Positions 1-6,850 of a stretch of 9,661 nucleotides of DNA are shown piece after piece. The stretch's first letter is position 1, and each line of letters starts with the position of its first letter. A program made the position numbers and the translations under genes. This DNA is from JBEBXQ01 sp040391535 (GTDB lineage Bacteria; Bacteroidota; Bacteroidia; Cytophagales; Spirosomataceae). Under the pieces are notes generated by a model. That model saw only the letters and a list, made by a program, of their open reading frames with translations, had not been told where the DNA came from and ran no database searches. The stretch spans positions 1-9,661 of the forward strand of contig JBEBXQ010000161.1 in assembly GCA_040391535.1 (NCBI GenBank). Direction: 5' to 3'.

Positions 1-71
1 TAGCTAGTAGCCAGAAAGAAAAATAAAGGTAACAGACACCGGGAAGCAAAATATTGTTTAGTGTTCATCAT
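1..71 (-). CDS. 5' end of a secreted or lipoprotein gene (partial, runs off left edge)
   Basis: Reading leftward from an ATG at 71-69 (or a second ATG at 68-66), 23 codons stay open to the window edge. The peptide begins MMNTKQYFASRC and continues LLPLFFFLATS. It has a short polar, positively charged N-terminus followed by a hydrophobic stretch of about ten residues, which is the shape of a Sec signal peptide. The product is therefore probably exported to the periplasm or outer membrane. Whether it is a lipoprotein cannot be told, because the cleavage region lies outside the window. The start is A/T-rich with no Shine-Dalgarno sequence, as is usual for Bacteroidota. It lies downstream of mtaB on the same strand, 174 bp past the mtaB stop, so it may have its own promoter. 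The family cannot be identified from so few residues. Confidence 0.5.
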   Translation of the reverse strand, partial: MMNTKQYFASRCLLPLFFFLATS

Positions 72-245
72 AAAATTGAAATTTGATTTTATCCGGCACT
101 GTATGCAAATCATACATGATGGCCTGATGCTATACAACGAAGAATCACCGTATTACAGATCAGAACCCGTATTGCTACAGATAACCACATGTTTCCATTT
201 GAAAGCCTCTTCAGGAACAATACCTCTGTCTACTTTTTTCGCCCG

Positions 246-1574
246 TTAATGAACCAGTTGCTCCACCTCTGTCAGATCTTCCAGCAGACCGATTCCGTGT
301 TCATTCAAACCAGCGAGGACGACTCTTCTGGTCTCGTTAATCAGAAGGGGATCAAATTTAGCAGTAACCCTGACATAATTTTCCGTAAAGCCCTGCATCT
401 GTCCGTTTTCAACATCATCTTCAAACAACACGGTGAAGGTTTTTCCGATCTGGCTTTCGTAGAAAAGACGTTTCTTTTTCTCTGACAGAATATGCAGCAT
501 TCTGGAGCGCTCTGATCTCACTTTTTGAGGAACGACGGGTTTAATATCCAGTGCTGTTGTATTAGGGCGTTCGGAATAGGTAAATACGTGAAAATAAGAA
601 ACCTCCAGTTCGTTCAGAAAATGATAGGTTTCAAGAAATTCTGTATCCGTTTCACCGGGATGTCCCACAATCACATCCACACCAATGCAGCAATCAGGCA
701 TCAGGGATTTGATTTTTGCAACCCGCTCCTGGTATAACTCCCTTTTGTAACGACGGCGCATCAATCCAAGCATTTTATTGGATCCGGATTGAAGCGGAAT
801 ATGAAAATGAGGCACAAAACGACGGGATTGTGCTACAAATTCAATGATTTCATCGGTCAACAAATTGGGTTCAATGGAAGAAATACGGTAACGCTCAATA
901 GATTCCACTTCGTCCAGCACTTTAATCAAATCCAGAAACGTTTCTTCACGCTGACCGTTATGCAAGCCGAAATCACCTATATTGACCCCGGTAAGCACAA
1001 TTTCTTTCACACCTTTGGAAGCGATTTCGCGGGCTGATTTTACGACATTTTCAATCGTATCAGACCGGCTTTTGCCTCTTGCCAGCGGAATCGTACAATA
1101 GGCGCAGGGATAGTCACATCCATCCTGCACTTTAAGAAAAGTACGTGTCCTGTCGTTGAGTGAATAAGAAGCATGATAATCAACGGCCTCTTCAATCGAA
1201 GTTGCCAGCACCCTTCCTTTTCCGGCAGATGGTTTTTCAAAAGTCCCCAGCAGGTCAATCAGCCTGAATTTCTCGGCAGCACCTAATACAGCATCAACCC
1301 CCTGGATATTTGCTATCTCTTCGGGTTTCAGCTGGGCATAGCATCCCATCACGGCTACAAACCCGTCGGGGTTGATCGTCTGCGCTTCACGGACAATTTT
1401 TCTGCATTTTTTATCAGCATTGTCAGTTACAGAACAGGTATTAATGACAAATATATCAGGCGTTTCATTGAATTCTACTTTACGGAAACCTTTCTCTTCA
1501 AATAATCTTGAAATTGACGATGTCTCCGAATAATTCAATTTACAACCCAGGGTATAAAAAGCTACTTTCTTCAT
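246..1574 (-). CDS. mtaB: MtaB-type tRNA (t6A37) methylthiotransferase, radical SAM
   Basis: This 442-aa protein is a radical SAM methylthiotransferase that adds a methylthio group to N6-threonylcarbamoyladenosine at position 37 of ANN-reading tRNAs, giving ms2t6A. All expected parts are visible. The N-terminal MTTase domain (about residues 1-120) has the three auxiliary-cluster cysteines C11 (TLGCKLNYSE), C47 (INTCSVTD) and C78 (MGCYAQ). The radical SAM core has the CxxxCxxC motif at C153, C157 and C160 (GCDYPCAYCTIP). A C-terminal TRAM-like RNA-binding region covers about 373-434. The TLGCKLNYSE motif fits the MtaB subgroup better than MiaB or RimO. A longer frame opens at a TTG at 1595, but that codon sits inside a -7 promoter match (1593-1600). 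I therefore chose the ATG at 1574, where the family-typical MKKVAFYTLGC begins. Length and residues are intact. The gene is divergent from glnN. Confidence 0.95.
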   Translation of the reverse strand: MKKVAFYTLGCKLNYSETSSISRLFEEKGFRKVEFNETPDIFVINTCSVTDNADKKCRKIVREAQTINPDGFVAVMGCYAQLKPEEIANIQGVDAVLGAAEKFRLIDLLGTFEKPSAGKGRVLATSIEEAVDYHASYSLNDRTRTFLKVQDGCDYPCAYCTIPLARGKSRSDTIENVVKSAREIASKGVKEIVLTGVNIGDFGLHNGQREETFLDLIKVLDEVESIERYRISSIEPNLLTDEIIEFVAQSRRFVPHFHIPLQSGSNKMLGLMRRRYKRELYQERVAKIKSLMPDCCIGVDVIVGHPGETDTEFLETYHFLNELEVSYFHVFTYSERPNTTALDIKPVVPQKVRSERSRMLHILSEKKKRLFYESQIGKTFTVLFEDDVENGQMQGFTENYVRVTAKFDPLLINETRRVVLAGLNEHGIGLLEDLTEVEQLVH

Positions 1575-1592
1575 TCCTACACAATTATCGTG

Positions 1593-1600
1593 CAAAGTTA
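1593..1600 (-). promoter_or_regulatory. Putative -7 promoter element of mtaB
   Basis: On the minus strand this reads TAACTTTG, an exact match to the Bacteroidota -7 consensus TAnnTTTG. It predicts a transcript starting near 1586 and a leader of only about 12 nt before the mtaB ATG at 1574. No good -33 TTG is seen at the expected distance, so the call rests on the -7 box and its position. Confidence 0.45.
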
Positions 1601-1751
1601 AGCTGTTTTTCCGACTTTCAGGAAACTACCATTCAATTGGGGCGCAACTATTTGAGGCAGAATTTATTTTTTGTGTTGTCACTTAGGGGTTTTCATCATA
1701 AAATTGATTTTTTTTGCACTCATAATTCAATTAATTCAAAAACGTTTTATA

Positions 1752-3938
1752 ATGACCTTTCGCTCCAAAGCCATTGAGGTAGCTCTAAACAGGCAGCCAT
1801 TTCAGCCGCAACTACCAACGGATAAAGTAACAGAGTTATACGGAAGCAATACCTTCAGTGAAGAAGTAATGCGTACCATGCTCTCTCCTGAAGCCTATCT
1901 TAAAATATCTTCAGCTATCCGGACCAACTCTACAATTGACCGGGAAATTGCCGAAGAAGTAGCTGCCGCCATGAAATCATGGGCTATTTCAAGAGGAGCT
2001 ACGCACTATACGCACTGGTTCCAGCCGTTAACCGGTACCACTGCTGAAAAGCATGATTCCTTTTTTGATATCGGGCAGAACGGAAAAGCTATTGAAAGAC
2101 TGAGAAGCGGAGCATTGGTCCAGCAGGAACCCGATGCGTCTTCTTTTCCGAGTGGCGGACTGAGAGCTACTTTCGAAGCCCGTGGCTATACAGGTTGGGA
2201 TCCGAGTTCTCCAGCTTTTTTAATGGATAACGGTGCAGGCGGAAAAACCCTTTGTATTCCTTCTGTCTTTATTTCTTATACCGGAGAAGCGCTCGATTAT
2301 AAAGCACCGCTGCTGCGTTCGCTGATAGCCATCGATAAAGCCGCCACTTCCGTAGCACAATATTTTAACAGGGATGTCAGCAAAGTCACTCCTACCCTGG
2401 GTATAGAGCAGGAGTATTTCCTTGTGGACCGTGCATTGTTTTATGCGCGCCCTGATCTGGTCATGGCCGGCAGAACGGTTTTCGGCCACGGCCCGTCACG
2501 CGGACAGCAGCTGGAAGATCATTACTTCGGCTCCATTTCTCCCCGGATCAACTCATTCATGGTTGATTTTGAATTTGAGGCATTAAAGCTGGGAATACCT
2601 GTCAGGACACGACACAATGAAGTAGCGCCCGGACAATACGAGGTGGCACCTACTTTTGAGGAGACCAACCTTGCTATTGACCATAACGCATTGTTAATGG
2701 ATCTGATGCAGAAAATTGCCGAAAAGCATAATTTCAAAGTATTGTTTCATGAAAAGCCATTCGCCCGTATCAACGGCAGTGGAAAACACAATAACTGGTC
2801 TTTGATTACAGATACCGGAATTAACCTGCTGGCACCCACCAGCAAACCAAAAGAAAACCTCCGGTTTCTGGCATTCCTGATCAATACGATCAAGGCGGTA
2901 CACGACCATGGAGATCTGTTGAGAGCTTCAGTAGCCTCTTCGGCCAACGAATACCGGTTAGGTGCTCATGAAGCTCCGCCTGCAATTTTCTCTGTCTTCC
3001 TGGGTACCGAGTTAACCAATATGTTGCAGGACCTGGTAGATCATGGAGATATCACTCTGGAAAAAGGCGAAAATTTTTATTACAAACTTGGCATCAACCG
3101 CATACCTAATCTGTTGCGTGACAATACAGACCGTAACCGTACATCACCGTTTGCATTTACAGGTAATAAGTTTGAATACCGTGCAGTTGGCAGTAGCTCA
3201 AACAGTGCTTCTTCTATTATCGTGCTGAATACCATCGTTGCCAATCAGTTAAAAGAATTCAAAAAAGAACTCGATCAGCGGCTGGCGGCAGGCGAAGAAA
3301 AGAAAGTAGCTATTGTCGAAATTCTTGTTAAATATTACATCGAATCCCAGAAAATCCTATTTGAAGGAAACGGATATTCTGACGAATGGATCAAGGAAGC
3401 CGAAGCACGTGGCCTGACCAATGTTTCTGAAGCAAACCGTGCACTGGCCGATTATATTTCTCCGTCAAGCATTCAGGTGTTTGAAAACGTGGAAGTACTC
3501 AATCGTCGTGAATTGCATGCCCGCTATGAAATTGAGCTGGAAAACTATGTGAAGAAAATACAGATTGAGTCAAGGGTAATTGGCGACCTTTCCCTGAATC
3601 ATATTGTTTCAACGGTTATTAAATATCAGTTCAAGCTTGCACAGACCGCCCGCTCCATGATTGAAGTAGGGCTGACAGAGGAAGCCCAGCCAACGATAGA
3701 CATTATGCGTGAGCTTGCGCAACGTGCCAACGCCATCAAAAACCTTGTGCAGGAAATGACCGATACCAGGAAACGAGCCAATAAAATCGAAAATATCATT
3801 GAGCGTGCTGAAGTCTATGGCAGAGAAGTAAAGAGCTATTTTGAAAAAATAAGATACGAAGTAGATAAACTTGAGCTGGTTATTGATGATGAAGACTGGC
3901 CATTGGTTAAATACCGGGAATTACTTTTTATTAAATAA
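1752..3938 (+). CDS. glnN: Type III glutamine synthetase (GlnN family)
   Basis: This cytoplasmic enzyme makes glutamine from glutamate, ammonia and ATP, the main route of ammonium assimilation. At 728 residues it matches the usual GSIII length (about 725-730), roughly twice the type II enzyme. The order is a GSIII N-terminal domain (about 1-210), a catalytic core and a helical C-terminal extension (about 560-728). Active-site motifs are present: metal-binding GIEQEYFLVD at 217-226, NEVAPGQYEVAP at 289-300, the glycine-rich NGSGKHNNWS loop with catalytic His at 341-350, and NRTSPFAFTGNKFEYR at 462-477. An in-frame GTG start 27 codons upstream (1671) would add a hydrophobic leader unlike the family, so I chose the ATG at 1752, giving MTFRSKAIEVAL. 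The type I adenylylation loop is not expected in this family. The upstream intergenic region shared with mtaB has no exact TAnnTTTG on this strand; the nearest is TATTTTTTG at 1665-1673, with one extra base. Nitrogen-responsive control is likely but not shown by the sequence. Confidence 0.97.
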   Translation: MTFRSKAIEVALNRQPFQPQLPTDKVTELYGSNTFSEEVMRTMLSPEAYLKISSAIRTNSTIDREIAEEVAAAMKSWAISRGATHYTHWFQPLTGTTAEKHDSFFDIGQNGKAIERLRSGALVQQEPDASSFPSGGLRATFEARGYTGWDPSSPAFLMDNGAGGKTLCIPSVFISYTGEALDYKAPLLRSLIAIDKAATSVAQYFNRDVSKVTPTLGIEQEYFLVDRALFYARPDLVMAGRTVFGHGPSRGQQLEDHYFGSISPRINSFMVDFEFEALKLGIPVRTRHNEVAPGQYEVAPTFEETNLAIDHNALLMDLMQKIAEKHNFKVLFHEKPFARINGSGKHNNWSLITDTGINLLAPTSKPKENLRFLAFLINTIKAVHDHGDLLRASVASSANEYRLGAHEAPPAIFSVFLGTELTNMLQDLVDHGDITLEKGENFYYKLGINRIPNLLRDNTDRNRTSPFAFTGNKFEYRAVGSSSNSASSIIVLNTIVANQLKEFKKELDQRLAAGEEKKVAIVEILVKYYIESQKILFEGNGYSDEWIKEAEARGLTNVSEANRALADYISPSSIQVFENVEVLNRRELHARYEIELENYVKKIQIESRVIGDLSLNHIVSTVIKYQFKLAQTARSMIEVGLTEEAQPTIDIMRELAQRANAIKNLVQEMTDTRKRANKIENIIERAEVYGREVKSYFEKIRYEVDKLELVIDDEDWPLVKYRELLFIK

Positions 3939-3946
3939 TCATTTTC

Positions 3947-3994
3947 CAGTAAAATTTCCGGCTCAAACATTCCGTTAAAACGGAAATTTTACTG
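3947..3994. repeat. Perfect 14-bp inverted repeat with nested alternative hairpin after glnN
   Basis: CAGTAAAATTTCCG (3947-3960) is perfectly inverted as CGGAAATTTTACTG (3981-3994) around a 20-nt loop. Inside the loop, TTCCGTT (3970-3976) pairs with AACGGAA (3979-3985). The two structures share bases 3981-3985 and so exclude each other. The element begins 8 bp after the glnN stop and ends 57 bp before the next start. There is no clean T-run after either hairpin, so it is not a textbook intrinsic terminator. It may serve as a terminator or attenuator, an mRNA 3' stabiliser, or an operator. A second imperfect copy of part of the left arm and loop (ATTTCGGTTTCAAAC, 3997-4011, compare ATTTCCGGCTCAAAC, 3954-3968) follows it. 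Confidence 0.7.
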
Positions 3995-4051
3995 ATATTT
4001 CGGTTTCAAACTTGTCCAATTATTAACAAAAACAACAAATAACCAAAAGCA

Positions 4052-4612
4052 ATGAATCCCGGATATGATCCAGAAGAGATTGCCCTTTTAATTCAGGAAT
4101 GCAACAGAGAGGGTAAGAATTTTATTTATGTTGAAGATGAAATTGGGGAGGAAAACAATGATGAGCACGCACACGTACAATTCATAGGTCAGCACAGAGG
4201 TCAGAATGTGATCTATGATGCACTTATTTATACCTTACGCCTGCACCACTCAATGCTGGTTTATGATGCCGCTCTGGAGAAAGTCAAAAAGGAATACCCG
4301 GACTATGTTGCCGAAGATGATGATGATTTTACTGAAATCACTGATCCGGAAAGACAGGAAGACGCCGAAGTGCTGCTGACAGAGTTCATTGATGAACTTG
4401 AAGAAAGTGAAGAAATAAAAGTAAGCGAGCACGTTGAAATCGACAATACTTTTGAATACGGAATCGGTCTTGAAGTGGGGCTTAACAGAAATGCTATCGA
4501 TGATAAGGTAATTACTGATTTTATCACACGCTTCAATGCCGGCCGCCTGAATCTTGATAATGGCGTTTACTCTTTCAAAAGCGAGGATGAAGAAGATTAC
4601 GAGGACGATTAA
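4052..4612 (+). CDS. Highly acidic protein of unknown function between two glutamine synthetases
   Basis: I do not recognise a named family. The product is 186 aa with no signal peptide or membrane segment, so it is probably cytoplasmic. By count about 52 residues are Asp or Glu (28%) against about 14 Lys or Arg, giving a strongly negative net charge. The N-terminal part (about 1-80) looks folded, with hydrophobic strands such as NFIYVEDEIG and NVIYDALIYTLRLHHSML. A very acidic linker follows (about 84-122, including AEDDDDFTE and DELEESEE). A second apparently folded part (about 125-172) ends in an acidic tail, SEDEEDYEDD. The start is the first ATG after an A-rich leader (AACAAAAACAACAAATAACC), typical of Bacteroidota genes without a Shine-Dalgarno sequence. 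The gene lies 113 bp downstream of glnN on the same strand and has its own terminator. Readthrough from glnN is possible, and a role linked to glutamine synthetase is only a guess from location. Confidence 0.85.
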   Translation: MNPGYDPEEIALLIQECNREGKNFIYVEDEIGEENNDEHAHVQFIGQHRGQNVIYDALIYTLRLHHSMLVYDAALEKVKKEYPDYVAEDDDDFTEITDPERQEDAEVLLTEFIDELEESEEIKVSEHVEIDNTFEYGIGLEVGLNRNAIDDKVITDFITRFNAGRLNLDNGVYSFKSEDEEDYEDD

Positions 4613-4635
4613 ATAGTATTCAACGATATAATATG

Positions 4636-4665
4636 AAAGGCACTGTTTCAGGCAGTGCTTTTTTT
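4636..4665 (+). terminator. Rho-independent terminator of the acidic-protein gene
   Basis: GCACTG (4640-4645) and CAGTGC (4653-4658) form a stem with a 7-nt loop, followed by seven T residues (4659-4665). Upstream A and G residues at 4636-4639 can extend the stem by pairing into the T-run. It lies 23 nt after the stop codon, on the plus strand. Confidence 0.88.
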
Positions 4666-4684
4666 CTGGTGTGCAATAAAACTA

Positions 4685-4715
4685 AAAAGCCCTCCAGCAA
4701 TGCCGGAGGGCTTTT
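4685..4715 (-). terminator. Terminator of the type II glutamine synthetase, bidirectional in form
   Basis: AAAAGCCCTCC (4685-4695) and GGAGGGCTTTT (4705-4715) form a perfect 11-bp stem around a 9-nt loop. The A-run on the left becomes a T-run on the minus strand, so the hairpin can end the convergent glutamine synthetase transcript, whose stop is at 4732. It can also back up the plus-strand terminator at 4636-4665. Confidence 0.9.
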
Positions 4716-4731
4716 CTATCAGTATTCCAAA

Positions 4732-5745
4732 TTACACTTTTGCATTTTTAACAGTCTCAATAATTCTGGCAGCTACTTTATAGGGATCAGCCGCTGAGTT
4801 CGGCCGACGATCTTCCAGCCAGCCTTTCCAGCCTCTTTCTACAGTAGCGATCGGGATACGAATGGAGGCTCCACGATCAGAAATACCATAACTGAACTGA
4901 TCAATTGACTGGGTCTCGTGCTTACCGGTCAGACGTAAATGATTATCTGCACCATAAACAGCAATATGCTCTTTCACTACCGGGGCAAACGCCTGGCATA
5001 TTGCATCATAAGTTTCTTTTTTACCTGCTGTACGCAACACGCTGTTTGAGAAATTGGCGTGCATACCTGACCCGTTCCAATCGGTATCTCCAAGTGGTTT
5101 ACAATGCCAGTTAATGGATACACCGTATTTTTCACCTATTCTTTCCAGCAGATACCTGGCCACCCAGATCTGATCACCGGCATCAGCTGCTCCTTTGGCG
5201 AAAATCTGAAATTCCCACTGTCCGGCAGCCACTTCGGCATTAATACCTTCAACATTTAAACCGGCTTCAATACAAGCGTCCAGATGCTCTTCCACGATGT
5301 CACGACCAAAAGCATTCGTCGCCCCCACTGAGCAATAGTATGGCCCCTGAGGAGCCGGGTAACCGTTTCTTGGGAAACCCAGAGGTTTGTCGGTTTCAGG
5401 ATCCCAAAGGAAATACTCCTGCTCAAAACCAAACCAGAAATCATTATCATCATCTTGAATCGCTGCTCTCCCGTTGGTTTCATGCGGTGTACCATCAGAA
5501 TTCAACACTTCGCACATCACCAGAAATGCATTTTTCCGCAATGGATCAGGACAAACAAAGACCGGCTTCAAAATACAGTCAGAAGCACCGCCTTTCGCTT
5601 GTCCGGTCGAAGAACCGTCAAATGACCAATTGGACAAATCTTCTAATTTTCCACTGAAATTTTCTTCAATTTTAGTTTTACTACGCATTCCCTGGGTGGG
5701 GAGAGAACCATCTAACCAGATATATTCAAGTTTTGACTTTGACAT
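4732..5745 (-). CDS. glnII: Type II (eukaryotic-like) glutamine synthetase
   Basis: This is a second ATP-dependent glutamate-ammonia ligase, of the short eukaryotic-type GSII class also found in Streptomyces, rhizobia and many Bacteroidota. Its 337 residues match the class (about 330-370). A beta-grasp N-terminal domain carries the DGSSTGQA signature at 43-50. The catalytic core has FGFEQEYFLWD at 105-115 with metal-ligand glutamates, AEVAAGQWEFQ at 170-180, the NGSGMHAN loop with catalytic His at 224-231, LTGKHET at 272-278, DRGASIRIP at 290-298 and EDRRPNSAADPY at 311-322. Nothing essential is missing, so it should be active. The start is the ATG at 5745; the leader has no Shine-Dalgarno sequence. 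The gene converges on glnN and the acidic-protein gene and has its own promoter region and terminator, so it is expressed independently of glnN. The symbol follows the rhizobial/Streptomyces usage for GSII; databases may label it glnA. Confidence 0.96.
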   Translation of the reverse strand: MSKSKLEYIWLDGSLPTQGMRSKTKIEENFSGKLEDLSNWSFDGSSTGQAKGGASDCILKPVFVCPDPLRKNAFLVMCEVLNSDGTPHETNGRAAIQDDDNDFWFGFEQEYFLWDPETDKPLGFPRNGYPAPQGPYYCSVGATNAFGRDIVEEHLDACIEAGLNVEGINAEVAAGQWEFQIFAKGAADAGDQIWVARYLLERIGEKYGVSINWHCKPLGDTDWNGSGMHANFSNSVLRTAGKKETYDAICQAFAPVVKEHIAVYGADNHLRLTGKHETQSIDQFSYGISDRGASIRIPIATVERGWKGWLEDRRPNSAADPYKVAARIIETVKNAKV

Positions 5746-5798
5746 AGGTTAATATTATAAAAGTGATCAAATAATTTGTTATACAGATATTAATGGGA

Positions 5799-5819
5799 CA
5801 AATGTAATGCACAAATCTA
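5799..5819 (-). promoter_or_regulatory. Two tandem putative -7 promoter elements for glnII
   Basis: On the minus strand TAGATTTG (5812-5819) and TACATTTG (5799-5806) both match TAnnTTTG exactly, 13 bp apart. They predict starts near 5805 and 5792 and leaders of about 60 and 47 nt. No clear -33 TTG is visible at the expected distance for either one. Confidence 0.45.
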
Positions 5820-6066
5820 TTTTCGTAAAATTTTATTAATAAAAATATTGGTATTTAGAAATAAAATTATGTAAATATAAAAATTCCAATCTATTTGTGT
5901 GTTATTTTTAATTTTTTTCATGTGTTTGATTTACTTCAGCTATGTGATCAAAATTCGATTTTTAATCAAAAACAGGTTTCATTTTCATCGGAAATAATTC
6001 ATTTTTCTGATATTTCATATATAATAGGTTCATAGTACAATTCTCTGTTTTATGTTATTCTGTCTG

Positions 6067-6074
6067 TATATTTG
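6067..6074 (+). promoter_or_regulatory. Putative -7 promoter element of rsmE
   Basis: TATATTTG matches TAnnTTTG exactly and predicts a start near 6081, giving a leader of about 34 nt before the rsmE ATG at 6115. The -33 region near 6044-6047 reads TCTG, only a partial match to TTTG. The position also argues against the longer reading frame that opens at 6052, upstream of this box. Confidence 0.45.
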
Positions 6075-6100
6075 CCCTGTGATTGATTTTAATCCCAGGG
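6075..6100. promoter_or_regulatory. Dyad-symmetric element over the predicted rsmE start of transcription
   Basis: Left arm CCCTG-T-GATT (6075-6084) and right arm AATC-C-CAGGG (6091-6100) are inverted copies with one mismatch, around a 6-nt spacer. The element starts directly after the -7 box and spans about -6 to +20, so most of the left arm would not be transcribed. That favours a DNA-binding operator over an RNA hairpin, though a weak RNA stem is possible if transcription starts further upstream. Confidence 0.45.
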
Positions 6101-6114
6101 TTTACTTATTTAAT

Positions 6115-6837
6115 ATGCATTTGTTTTACCAGCCAGTTATCAAGGAAAACCGCCTGACGGGCGACGAGGCTAATCATTGTACTAAAGTCATGCGCATGCA
6201 GGTCGGCGATCGCTTTCAGGTAACGGATGGCAACGGCAATATATCAACATGCGAAATATCACGGATCAATAAAAGTGAGATTATCTACGAGATTATAACA
6301 ACCATCGCGGTGAATCCCCGGCCCTATACCATTAAAATGTTTATTGCACCTACCCGGAAAATTGAACGCAATGAATGGATGGTAGAAAAAATGGTGGAGC
6401 TGGGAGTAGATGAAATTCATTTTTTCAAATCCGAGCATACACATGCTGATAGCTTCAGAAGAGTCACCAACCCGGAAAGACTGAACCGTATCGTAATTTC
6501 GGCTATGAAACAGTCCGGTCAGGCATTTTTACCAACTGTTGTCATCCATCAATCTATGGCCCCGGTTTTTGACCTTAGTAAAGACACCCATAAGTATATA
6601 GCATATGTGACAGAAGAAAGGAAATCACCTCATCTGAGTCATTTAATTGAAAAAGACAGTACAAGTAGTGTCCTGATCGGCCCTGAGGGCGACTTTTCCG
6701 GAGAAGAAATCTTTACCGCCGTCAAAGCGGGTTTTCAGCCGGTTTCATTGGGAAAAACACGGCTTCGTACAGAAACTGCTGCGATTATTGCCTGTCATTG
6801 CGTACATTTAGGAAATAACTTCTCTTCCGACAATTAA
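6115..6837 (+). CDS. rsmE: 16S rRNA m3U1498 methyltransferase RsmE
   Basis: This is a SPOUT-class enzyme that uses S-adenosylmethionine to methylate N3 of U1498 in 16S rRNA of the 30S subunit. The 240-aa length is normal. An N-terminal PUA-like RNA-binding domain (about 1-70) contains the family-typical HCTKVMRMQVGD at 21-32. The SPOUT domain contains EKMVELGVDEIHFF at 91-104, the RsmE signature MKQSGQAFLP at 131-140, IGPEGDFSGEE at 188-198 and the knot motif SLGKTRLRTETAA at 211-223, which binds the cofactor. The frame is open from 6052, but the extra residues are unlike the family and precede the predicted transcription start, so I chose the ATG at 6115 (MHLFYQPVI). The DUF4159 gene follows after 13 bp, so the two are probably cotranscribed. 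Confidence 0.96.
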   Translation: MHLFYQPVIKENRLTGDEANHCTKVMRMQVGDRFQVTDGNGNISTCEISRINKSEIIYEIITTIAVNPRPYTIKMFIAPTRKIERNEWMVEKMVELGVDEIHFFKSEHTHADSFRRVTNPERLNRIVISAMKQSGQAFLPTVVIHQSMAPVFDLSKDTHKYIAYVTEERKSPHLSHLIEKDSTSSVLIGPEGDFSGEEIFTAVKAGFQPVSLGKTRLRTETAAIIACHCVHLGNNFSSDN

Positions 6838-6850
6838 TACCCGGCGTTTT

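Larger units (their letters stand above)
5746..6114. other. AT-rich divergent promoter region between glnII and rsmE
   Basis: These 369 bp contain no convincing gene. The region holds -7 promoter matches for both flanking genes, described separately. It also holds a small palindrome, CAAATAATTTG (5768-5778), in the predicted glnII leader. The hexamer TTTGAT or its complement ATCAAA occurs at 5766-5771, 5925-5930, 5947-5952 and 5965-5970. These could be half-sites of a regulator, but the composition is so A/T-rich that chance is a fair alternative. Confidence 0.6.

Noticed and set aside
61..249. Plus-strand frame of 62 codons with a GTG start
   Set aside because: It lies opposite the left partial gene start and the mtaB downstream region, has no recognisable motif, and ends over the mtaB 3' end.
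64..1707. A 16-bp identical string, TTCATCATAAAATTGA, at 64-79 and 1692-1707
   Set aside because: It is A/T-rich, and the first copy overlaps the start codons of the partial left gene. The second copy, read on the minus strand, gives only ATGATGAAAACCCCTAAGTGA, a six-residue frame. Chance or composition is the simplest explanation.
1724..1739. Direct repeat AATTCAA at 1724-1730 and 1733-1739 just upstream of glnN, with ATTCAATT also at 1631-1638
   Set aside because: It could be a regulator site, but it is short and in A/T-rich DNA, with no supporting symmetry or spacing to a promoter box.
4303..4536. Minus-strand frame rich in Ser opposite the acidic-protein gene
   Set aside because: The Ser-rich composition is the expected reverse-strand shadow of GAA/GAT-rich acidic codons.
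5256..5752. Overlapping open frames on both strands within the type II glutamine synthetase
   Set aside because: They are shadows of a conserved enzyme gene; none has a plausible start context or domain.
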